Source of the DNA: Diploscapter coronatus
Taxonomy: Eukaryota > Nematoda > Chromadorea > Rhabditida > Rhabditidae
Reading direction: 5' to 3'
DNA: 64,000 nt
Assembly (NCBI GenBank): GCA_964036155.1
Contig: OZ038423.1
Location: 51,537,249-51,601,248 of the forward strand
Below are positions 23,953 through 34,000 of the stretch, in pieces. Numbering within the stretch: the first letter of the stretch is position 1; every line of letters begins with the position of its first letter. The position numbers and the translations under genes were made by a program. Under the pieces are notes generated by a model, which did no database searches, had not been told where the DNA came from, and worked only from the letters and a program-made list of their open reading frames with translations.

Positions 23953-24450
23953 TCAACATTTTAGCTTATTATCTGAGGAATTACTCGATAGCTCTTCTGG
24001 TTGAGCGACTGAAATATCTGGATATGCTTCTTTGAGAGTTTTCGAAGAGCATTGCTGTTTCTTAAAATATTCTAGCCGTGCAAGTTTTTCTTCGATCGTT
24101 TTGTATGGTCCATCTTCCTCTTCGTCGCTTCCGTAATGGTCAGCCAAAATGGCGTCATCGTCATTTTCGTATTGAACAGTTGATATGGAATTCCCTTGAT
24201 GCTCTTGAGGAGGAGTAGCATCGCGACATTCGTCGGTAGACGCAGCGTCCTCTGGATGACACTCAGTGTTTGTAGGAAGCTTATTGATAGAGTCCGTAGT
24301 GGACGACATGGGAGCTGTGTTGGATGGGCTGTTAGCAGCAGGAGCTAAAATGTACAAAATTGAAAATTTCACGCAGAACATTGCATAAGAAAGCAATATG
24401 CCTATTGTAGAAAAAAAAAACCAAAGTAAGCATGATTGTGTGTAATACAC
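23953..24450 (-). CDS. Unrecognised acidic protein; 5' end uncertain
   Basis: An open frame of 165 codons ends at 23953, with a poly(A) signal AATAAA 12 bases past the stop, which supports a true 3' end. The last ~115 residues are hydrophilic: Ser/Thr/Pro-rich, then DDDAILADHYGSDEEEDGPY, then a predicted helix KTIEEKLARLEYFKKQQ. The first ~35 residues are hydrophobic but run through a possible acceptor (TTTTTCTACAATAG) at about 24404 and another (ACATTTTAG) at about 24346. The real first coding exon may therefore lie upstream, or translation may start at the inner ATG (24310). No domain is recognised. If the hydrophobic part is coding, this would be the cytosolic tail of a membrane protein. 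Confidence 0.55.
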   Translation of the reverse strand: MYYTQSCLLWFFFSTIGILLSYAMFCVKFSILYILAPAANSPSNTAPMSSTTDSINKLPTNTECHPEDAASTDECRDATPPQEHQGNSISTVQYENDDDAILADHYGSDEEEDGPYKTIEEKLARLEYFKKQQCSSKTLKEAYPDISVAQPEELSSNSSDNKLKC

Positions 24451-25473
24451 AAGATAGTCAAATAAACTAGCATTTCGAAGTTATTCTCTAGCTTTCTGCA
24501 TTTCACTACGCATAAGCGTTGATGAAAAGAAGACGCAAAAATGCACCAAACTTCAAAAACTTGATCCTCGATAGTTATCGATTAAAGAAAAATACTATGT
24601 TGAAGTAGAGAGAAAGCAAAGAGGACATAAAAAGAGGAATAGTGAGCGATCTTATCGAGTTAGTTAGAGAGACCAAGAAAATCATCGGGTCTGCCAATCT
24701 TGGCACATTTTGCGCGTGTAATTTCGATATGATTCCATTACTCGCGGAGTGATGGAAAATAAAAGATAATAATGGCAATATAACTAACAGAAATGTCGTA
24801 GGAGTCGAATATGCTTAGTCCCAAACGCGATCATTCCCCGCATTTGACATTATCTGAAAAAGAACACGAATTCTGATTCGCAATTGACATTTGACATAAA
24901 ATTCCTCATGAAATCGTATTTTGAGACCAGATTGTTTAGTCGTGACATGTCAAACAAATAAGAAATACGATTAGAGAATTTTATAATGTGAAAAATAAAT
25001 CTCTATGGCGTTATCAATGACTAGATAGAGTCAAACGTTGAACAGAAAGACACTATAATATCGCTTAGACTTGAAAACACAAAAATAATGAACGAATGCA
25101 TCACACCATTATCTTCTTTCCAAAAAATGCTACGTTGCAAAAAGAAAGAGAATAACGGCATGTGCAGTCGCACTTTTAGTTTCGGCCAAACATACTAGGA
25201 AAATGTGAAGGGTGAAAGATAATATTGCTCATGATTGTGAACGAAAGTTTAAAAATTCATTGGCAATCAGTAATTCTGCAAAGGCATATAAAAGGTCCAG
25301 CAAAATGATTTCTCCACACACATGGCCTTCATTCTTCCATATAATCATTACGCAAATTGATACATTTTATTCTGTTACCGTGACATTGTGTATCTATCAA
25401 TTTCTGAGCTCGCGTTTGAAGGACACTATCTCATTCTATTTTACAATCTTTGATCTTTCACGAAGTTCCAAAA
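24451..25473. other. Divergent gap, nothing recognised
   Basis: The sequence is AT-rich between the acidic-protein gene (minus) and the orphan gene (plus). No exon with both splice signals and protein-like content was found. It presumably holds promoters or non-coding first exons for both. Confidence 0.5.
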
Positions 25474-25588
25474 ATGAAAGAAGAGGAAATTTTAGGTGGA
25501 CTGGGTGGCTACGCAGGTGCCAGACTCGCGAATAGAGTGTCGACACAGCTGACGTTGAGCATATTGGAAGCCGCCAGAGCTGCTAAAA

Positions 25589-27363
25589 ATGACCCATCTC
25601 GTGCTGACCAATCAGATAAACATAATTGAAAGAGGCACCCCGCAGTATTGGTTCGATCCGAAAAGCGGAAAGGTGTTCACCAAGACTCCAGCAGGCGACG
25701 CCGTTATCGCTTTCCCCGGATACGTCGACGAAGTGGACGAGAGAAAAGTTGCAGAAATTATCAGAGATGCCTATACCAAGTAAGAATTGATATTTACCCA
25801 ATCTTTGCACTATAGAGTGGTTCAAGTACGTTATAAAATAAAGAAAAACACATGTTCTATCTACCCTTGCTGCTTTAAAATTTTAGAAATAATACTCAGT
25901 GGAAAAGGTACCGAGCGGTTAACTTCCCCATACCGCCCGGTACCTTTTCCACTGAGTATATTCTCGAAAAAATCCTATACAACTATTAGATCGTCCAATA
26001 AGTTTTGAGTTTTTTCTTGTAAGTTTCATTATTAAAATTTTTAAAATTACTTTTTCTTTAATGAAATTTTTGGCTCCGGGCCGACTCCCCCCACTTTTTG
26101 AACCGTCCCAAGTCCCCCCACTCACTCTAAACTCATTAAAATATAGTGGCGAAAAATTGGTTGATTTAAAAAGTGGGAGAGTCGGTCCGGATTCAAAAAT
26201 GTAATTAAAGAAAAAGTACTTAAAAAATTTTTAATAATGAAACTTACAAGAAAAAACTCAAAACTTATTGGATGACCCAATAGTTATTTTTAGACAAAGC
26301 GACGGCTTACTGTCTGACTACTACTGTGGAACTGAATGTGCGGGAAGTTTCACCACGTCAAATTCCAAAAGTCAACAACTGACTTCTTACGGAACTCAAA
26401 AGTCGAAAGACAACATCAAAAATATCTACGCTAATGTGCCTGCGTTGACTGAAAATAAGATTGGACAGCTGAAGCAGAGTCTACGCCAACAACGCAATCC
26501 TCAAAGTACGAACGATCGCAAATTGTTTCAAGCCCGCTCCTGGCTTCATGTTCCCATGCCGACTCAGTTCAACTACACGGTACGATTTAGAATTGCTCAT
26601 TTTTGCGTTACATATCTAGAATACATATATGAATAAATGGAAAAATTATACCCAGGGTAAATGAAAGAGTTTAGAGAAACATAAAATACTATTTATCAAA
26701 TATATACGGTGTGTACGCAATCTAATGCGTAAGGAGTCTGGATACGCCACACAAAAGCATGATAATAATTCTCAGAGCATCAATGACTAACAGCAATGGT
26801 TTAGGGTGCTATAATTAGAAACTACAGCCGGCAGGGATTGCTACACAGCTACCTTCGCCACAGTGCTGAGTGGTATGCTGTGATTAGAGGACTCGAGAAG
26901 ATTCCTTCCATCCAGCAATCCCTACAGAGCATCGGAGTTGCAACTCCTGACAACGCTAATGAACGGCTAAATCAGTTCGAGACCGATATGAGGAACATGA
27001 GCGACAATGACAGAGAAAGTAAAAAGAATCAACTATAAAAATAATTGATCAATTCGTTAAATCAGTACTATACAAATTTTAGCGCTGAGCGATATACAAA
27101 TGAGGATTTACGACTTTTTGCGAACAACTATCATCTCCGCAAATTACCTCGGTGAAGGGATAAACAATGCAGGACGACAGCAAGTTCACTTCGAAGTCCC
27201 TAATGGTAGCGGAAGCACTCAAGTGATGGTGGTTTGCGTCTCCGAGCAGCTCTATAATCCAGATCGTGATTTCGATTCACGTCCGATCAGAACCATAACA
27301 ACAGTTTTCTTTATATCACAGACCACAGCCCAGGGACGAATTATCAGAAAGCTATTTAAATAA
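25589..27363 (+). CDS. Orphan four-exon gene, at least 313 codons
   Basis: Exons 25589-25779, 26294-26579, 26835-27018 and 27083-27363 join without a frame break (phases 2, 0 and 1), with good GTAAGA/GTACGA donors and TTTTAG/GGCAG acceptors. I do not recognise the family. Exon 1 has WFDPKSGKVFTKTPAGDA and a charged helix DEVDERKVAEIIRDAY. Exon 2 is Ser/Gln/Lys-rich and ends SWLHVPMPTQFNYT. Exon 3 is helical (EWYAVIRGLEKIPSIQQSLQ). Exon 4 has a probable beta region (QQVHFEVPNGSGSTQVMVVC) and a basic end. The 5' end is unsure. An extra open stretch at 25474 (MKEEEILGGLGGYAGARLAN) could be a first exon, spliced by an intron I cannot place. Intron 1 is built largely of a hairpin and a MITE. Confidence 0.65.
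25891..25960. repeat. Near-perfect 28-bp hairpin in intron 1
   Basis: Left arm ATACTCAGTGGAAAAGGTAC with CGAGCGGT, then a 12-base loop, then ACCGCCCG with GTACCTTTTCCACTGAGTAT. Only one mismatch was seen in 28 pairs. The transcript would fold into a pre-miRNA-sized hairpin, on either strand. Confidence 0.85.
25981..26286. mobile_element. Mariner-like MITE with long terminal inverted repeats
   Basis: The left end AACTATTAGATCGTCCAATA and the right end (inverse) AACTATTGGGTCATCCAATA continue as matching arms of about 110-130 bases through AGTTTTGAGTTTTTTCTTGT. TA dinucleotides at the ends fit Tc1/mariner insertion. No transposase is encoded, so the element is non-autonomous. Its right end stops about 8 bases before the 3' splice site of the orphan gene's second exon. 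Confidence 0.8.
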
Positions 27364-27494
27364 TTAAAAAACTTTTGCAATTTTAAGAAATTATTTGCTT
27401 GAATGTTGCTCATCCAGTTTCACGAACTATTCAAGATTTTTTGTTTTAATTTTATATAGTTCCTATAATAGTCGCATTATTTTTCATGCTTAAT

Positions 27495-28438
27495 TAAGAG
27501 TGAATGTAAGGAAGGACCCAAGTCGTTATAAACAGGGGTTCGCAAATCGGGCTGATTCTCATTGTGATAACCGTTTTTTGAAAATCGATTACGGTAGCTT
27601 GAAGTTTTGAGAAATTCGACCTCGGGAAAAAGTTCATAACTTTCTTATTTCTCGACAAAATTGCATGATTCTTTTTTTATTTTGTAGATCTTTAGTAGGA
27701 GAATAAAATAAAAATATAAAGAAAATTTTTAGAAATTAATTTTGGCGGGAAAAAATTACCCGAAGTTACTCTATATACCCGTACTACCTTTACGCGTAAA
27801 TGACGTTGGAAAAATTTGTACTTCCAGTATATTGCGTAGATGGACATGCTGAACAACTTTCATTCCAGGACTGACTTCGGATTCACATTTGTATGAGCTC
27901 CAGAATTTTTTGAAATGCAATGGCCAAATTCAGCATAATGCCTTTTTATAGATTATTTTCAAAAAATCATATCTCCCTGTGTGTGCACATTCTAAAATAA
28001 GTTCTGGAACAAAAGTTGTTCAACTTGAAGAGCTCTACAAGATTTCATGGGAAGCTCCGACGTTAACTCACATTGTACTTGTAAATATAGTACGGGTATA
28101 TAGGGTAACTTCGGATAATTTATTCCCGCCAAAATTAATTTCTAAGAATTTTCTTTTTATTTTTACCATATTCTCCTCACCGAGATCTATAAAACAAAAA
28201 AATAATCATTCAATTTGGTCCACAAATAAGGAAGTTATGAATTTTTTCCCGAGATCGGATCTGTCAAAACTTCAAGCTACCGTAATCCTGCATACGGTCA
28301 TTTTCATGAAAAACGAATAGCACCATGAGAATCAGCGTGAAAAACTGAACAAGACATGTGAAAATCAGCCAAATCGACGGACCCCTGGAAACACCCCCTT
28401 TGCTAAGACTTTGGTTTTTGCTGACATTCACTCTTAAA
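27495..28438. mobile_element. ~0.94 kb foldback element, dispersed repeat A
   Basis: Termini AAGAGTGAATGTAAGGAAGG and ...GCTGACATTCACTCTT are inverted. The arms stay complementary for roughly 400 bases, through CGATTACGGTAGCTTGAAGT, AAAAGTTCATAACTT, the AATTAATTTTGGCGGGAA block and the GTACGGGTATATAG block. The spacer near 27850-28050 is less symmetric. No coding capacity is visible. Single, more diverged arms of the same family are found at 852, 1501 and 3508, so this is the most intact copy in the window. Confidence 0.85.
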
Positions 28439-31015
28439 TGGGAATAAGAAAAATCAAAACAATGATAGGTATTCTAAGCTAAGGAATGATTATCGTATTC
28501 CCTCTAGTTGAAGGGCATGCCCTTCTATTTTTCAACCCCTAATTTTTGAATAATTGCAATTTTCAAATCGTCATAACTCACCACCTAATGATCGTAATCA
28601 CTTCAAACTTTCTAAAGAATATTATAAAATACTCCTTGAGACGATTTGAGTTGGGCAATGTATAGATTTATCATTTTGGTATTTGAGGGTGGACTTCTAT
28701 CATAGGTTTTACGGTTTTTAAGAATAGTCAGTCGTCCTTCAGCACAACCAAAATACGACTTCTCTCGCAATCAGCCGTTTGGTAAGCCATCATCAGATGA
28801 CCGAGATTGGGGAGACATTTCTAGAGGAAAAAAGAAACAGCGAGAGACTTTGTCTGCATGTCTTCCAAAGAACTTATATCAGCTAACCTTATTGCAATAG
28901 TTCAGCATATCATGAAAAAGGAAAGGATTTTGATGAGCAGAGAGCGAAAATTTGACTTTGAATGGAAAAATCAAGTGCCCCATGAAAGAAAGTAGGAAAG
29001 ATAAAACAATAAAAAACAGCATGGATCGAGAACACAAGCGTCTTTTGGAAATACACGATGAGTTAGTGCTTACCATATCATCCTGAGGAGCTAATTTTCA
29101 GGGTTCTGAATCTGTTTAGATCTTGAAAATTGTCCACCCTAAACAAAGTCACTAGCTTAAAATGAGCTCCATTTGTCCCTAATTTTCAAATCAAAACTTC
29201 GTATACCCCTGTTCACCAGATCAAATCTGTTATTCTCATAGGTAATTGCGTACTCAGTTATCCGCTGCATCCACGATAAAATATCCAACTGATTGATATC
29301 GGCTGGCAATTTCTTCATCTAAGTCCTCCTTTTATTCGTTTATCCGTTTTCGCTTTTCATTTTCGAGCATCTCTCCTTACCAAATCACCCTTTCCTTCTC
29401 CTGTAGCAACAATTCATCATATCCGAACTATTCATTGTGTGAAATGTCTGCAATTCCAAGTAGCTATTTTTACGATTAAAATGAATGGTTGGCTAAAATT
29501 AGTCCATCAATTCATTATTTTCTGCAAATGTCTCATTTGAAATAAATTTTTGAATTTACGCATCGCAAAGAACGACAATCAAGAAGAATTATTTCGCACC
29601 ACCATAAATTGAATCGTGTTTTATTTATAAATATATTGAAATTTGTATCTTTCTGGTAGAACATGAATTTGTCAGAAAACGAAATCATAAATTCTATTTT
29701 TCGGCGAAAGATTATACTTTTCAACTTCTCTACCGTGCTATCTCGTTGAGCACCGAAACAAATAGACGATTCTGTTTCTTTTTCGTCTCTCTGAAGTAGA
29801 CTTTCCATGTCAATTTTCACGTAGGAGGGACGTCGCATGAATAATTAACCATCACATCTGACGTCTCTTTCAGTGATAGATTTTGCAGACAATCAGAAAA
29901 TGACAACTGTCAGATTTTGCATCCATCAATCAATAATAAGGGATTTAAAAATAGAAATAAAAAGTATACAATATAATGGAACCATTCTTATCAGAATTTA
30001 CACGAGAAATTAATACATTACATTCCGAGATCTAATTCCATTACTTATTGGAAAATCGTTTGGCTCTCGAGCATTTATATACCGTCAGTCGATTAGACAA
30101 TTAGTTTGTGGGCTTAGCTTGTATCTGTTCGCTGCATGTATATTGTTTACTTTTTCTTCATATTTTACTAGTCTTCCCTTGTGAAACGGTTTTAAGAAAC
30201 AAAAACTCTCAGAGAAATCTCATCGATAGTAAGAAACGACATCAGACATCATTCAATGAATTGTGTGCTAAATGTGGTATGCAAATACGATGTGGTGCAA
30301 TAAGTGAAATTTTGCTGACTGTCAGACGGGTTAACTCGCCGACAATGATGAAACGAATAAACTTTGGCCTATTTATTGTCTCTTTTCACATGAATGTTGA
30401 ATTGCGTGTATGATTTTAATGCAGATATCACTCGTGTCTTCTCAACTTTACCGACATTCGTTTTGTTGGTCGGATTAATAAGTATCGTCGAAATATTTTC
30501 GAACTCGATATAAAAATGCCGATGAGACCGCTACCAATATCAGTCTACGCAACCTACAGGCAGGAATACCATCGTATTGTAAAGTGAGAATTTGTTCACC
30601 ACTTCTCGGAGTGATGCGAAATTCTGAGGCTTTATCAATATATCTTTTTATATATCATATTTACTAGAAGGCTTCGTTCGTGGCTGTTGCGTCTAGAAAC
30701 CTATTTTCAAGAGAATCTCGCATCTACCTCTTTGACATTGTCACTTTTGGTTATGTGGTAAACCCACAATTAGGGCCGCAAGTGATTTTTTTCTCGAAAT
30801 TAAGAGTTCCGCTTTGAATCAAGCTAGTTCTGAGAAGAATTAAACAATATTTCTTGTTCCAAATCGATGCTTCTATCGAAAATTGTGCATTGCGTACTTT
30901 TGAAAGTAGCGACTTTCGAACGGATTGTCGCTGATCATTTTGTTTGTTCTAAAATATGCAGGGGAATGCAAACTACTGTCAATTTCTAGGTGTTTTATGA
31001 TAAACAATAATTCAG
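28439..31015. other. Intergenic region upstream of the astacin-like gene
   Basis: No gene is firmly supported. On the plus strand a frame at about 30162-30410 (VFPCETVLRNKN, NELCAKCGMQIRCG) is open after a possible acceptor (TTTTACTAG), but it lacks an ATG in frame and has no visible partner exon. A TATA-like CATTTATATACC lies at ~30070 and another ATATAAAAATG at ~30508. These could serve the gene starting at 31016 or a short unrecognised transcript. Confidence 0.45.
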
Positions 31016-34000
31016 ATGCGTCAAGTTTTGGGATATTCAATTGCTTCCAAACTTTTGTTGCTCTTCCTGGTTGCCAACATCTCTGCTGACGAGAGACTCA
31101 AGCGACAGGCTGGCACTACGATTAGAAAATGGGCACTGAATACCGTCTATTATTACTTTGATGCAAGTCTAAGTGAGTGATTTCTTTTTCGTCTTAAATC
31201 AGAGTCAAAACCATCATAATTCCAGCAACGGCACAGCAGACATTAGCTAATCGAGTCATGAAGTCGATCATTCAGCCATCGACTTGCATATCCTTCGTGG
31301 TGAATGCGACTGCGAGAAATAGAGTAAAAGTGAGCCGATATTATATTCGTCATTAAACAAATCATAATAATCCAGATCGTAAGCGATCCGACAATTGACT
31401 TTTGCGAGTCATCGGATGTCGGCTGCAAAAGCAAGGAGCAGACAATAACTATGGGATCCAAATGCATATACGTTAGTCATTGATTACGTTCTCTTTGAAA
31501 TATAAAAATCGTAATCTTCTAGCAGAGGTATTCGTAGAGTGAAGTTTGAACATTTCGAAGACGGAGACGAAGCTTCGAACATCCCTGCTTGATAATTTGA
31601 TAATAAATTAGCAAACGAGCAAAAGCGTCCAATCTCCCCCAATCTCTGCTTTAAAAATTTCTTGTAATGCAACCTAATTCAGTTTGGTTTCAGGACGGTG
31701 CTTTTGCGAAAGCAATATTCCATGTGCTTGGCTTCTACACAATGGAGCGCAGAAGCGATAGAGACAATTTCGTCGATATAAATCTGGGTTCTGTCAATGT
31801 ATTTCAATGGTAAGATATTTACTCAAATGGATTTGCTATTTTCAGCCTGCAATGACTGACGGTCTTGCAATGATAAATTCGACTTATTCTACAAATCTTC
31901 TTGGCTACAATTTTGGCTCCGTCACCCATTCGGCATATGATATGTAGGCAATTTTATGAAAAGATTATTAACAGACGAAATACGTGAAGGTTTGTATATG
32001 GATGTCCTACTGATTATCCAATTCTGCCCAAAGACAATGCATACTTCTACACGATGGGAGGTCCGATTGTCACTAGCTATGACTTGAACATGCTCCAACT
32101 ATTCTACTACTGCAATAGTGAGTATCAATGTGAGCAGATCAAGTCTTCACAATCCCAATTTAGACAGCTGTCCAAATCCCGCGGTCACATGCACTAACTC
32201 GGGCATTCTGAATACTCGTTCATGCAACACATGCGATTGTCCTCTCGGGTATGCTGGAACGACCTGCAATACACGGGTAAGATGTTGTTGAGATTATCAA
32301 ATCCAGATGTATGATCTGGTTAAAGATATCTTTCATCAAGTAGTGCTTAAAAGAGAATGGTGATAATCATCGCCTATTGCCTCCCAACTTTTCGTGATTC
32401 TAGAACTCAAATACAATGATTTGTCTAAACGGATAGTCATCTTCTTTTTCTTTCAGCCCGCTGACGGAGGCCAACAATTGACTGCCACAACTTCGTGGAC
32501 GTCCTTAACAGTCACCATCACTGGAACGGCATCAATTTCTGACCCTGGACCATATTCCACGAAGACATACTGGATTGTGGTGAGTTAACCGAATTTTTCG
32601 AGGTTATTTGTAAATCTCATAACATACGAAATGTCTTAGTGTTATAATAGTATGAGGTTTACAAATTGCTGAATCTTTCGAAGTTATTTATTTTTTCAGA
32701 AGCCCGCAGGTTATTCCTATGTGCAATTCCAGTATGTCAGCTTCTCAAGCACTCAAACGACATTCTCGCCAGGCTGCAGAGATTTCGGACTCGAATTGAA
32801 ATACCTATCGAATCAGCAGCTCGCAAATCCTCGGTAAATGACGTGGATGAATATTGCCAGATATAATTTATCGATAATTCAGTGTGTGTTCTGATGCATG
32901 GAATGGTTTGTCCTCTTCAAGCCCTCTGACCACCACTCCAATCGTTGCCTACACAAGCACAATCAGCGCCACGTTCGTGCTGCAATTCCGAGCCACTAAC
33001 ACCAATGTGACAGATGTAAAGCCGCCTCCTCCGCCTTTTCTACCCCCAAGTAGGTTTATAGCTATTCATCATTAAATCACGAAATGATAAAGTGAACATT
33101 TTTACGAAAATCAAGTTGCAGATTTGCAAGTGAGAGATAACGGAAATTAGTGAGGGAATAAGAAAGAGAGAAGAGATAGTGCCATTCAATGTTACTGCAA
33201 CCGCTGGACGATTTTCGGGAAAAAAGTCTGTTTTATCATTTCGTGTAAATATCTTCATCAAGTAGAGGTTGAATTTCGATTTCGACTTTCTTAATCAAAT
33301 CATTCGATCCTACGAGGGAGGGAATGGTCTGACCTAAAGTTCCCCAAATGAACAATCACCAGACCTAGAGAGCACTTTCGTCAGACGAACAACAAATTTA
33401 TAGGGGATAGGTCGCAAGGGGTTTACGACGATCGTCTTCTCTAGGTCTGTCGTCATCCTTCTTTGGCCTTCCTGAAAATAATTCTTCATCCTTCCTATTT
33501 ACTCCAAACTACGGCAACCGTTGTCTTTGCAAAATCTCGCATCATACTCCTCCTCTCCCTGTTTCTTGAATATATTTCACGCTCGTAATAGGGAACAAAA
33601 CGACGTAGTGGATGTATCGATTTTAACGATAGATGCTACGGATACAACTAGTTCAACATTTGAATTCAGCAACATGTACAACCACGTCCACATCCTCATC
33701 TACAAGCACGACCACTACTTCATGTAAGTCAATATCTATCTTCGTCTTTTAAACCATACTCGATAATGGTTTAACTAACATTTTTGTCGATTCCCTCACA
33801 CAGATATTATCGCTGTGTCTAGATCAGATTCTCCCTGAATATCAGTCTTCCAAATCGCTAGCATCAGAATAAACAGTAGCTAGGGAGGGAGAAAGAGGGT
33901 CCCATTTCATAACAGCACGCAATAATGTCCAGAAAGATAAGATAGGAGTTTATCTTTTCCGGCTGATGCCGTTGTTGGGATTGTTTTATGACACTAGAAA

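Noticed and set aside
25212..25535. 107-codon plus frame upstream of the orphan gene
   Set aside because: It crosses the probable first exon in another frame and has intron-like composition.
30162..30410. Possible small secreted Cys peptide
   Set aside because: No in-frame ATG and no partner exon; the cysteine spacing fits no peptide family I know.
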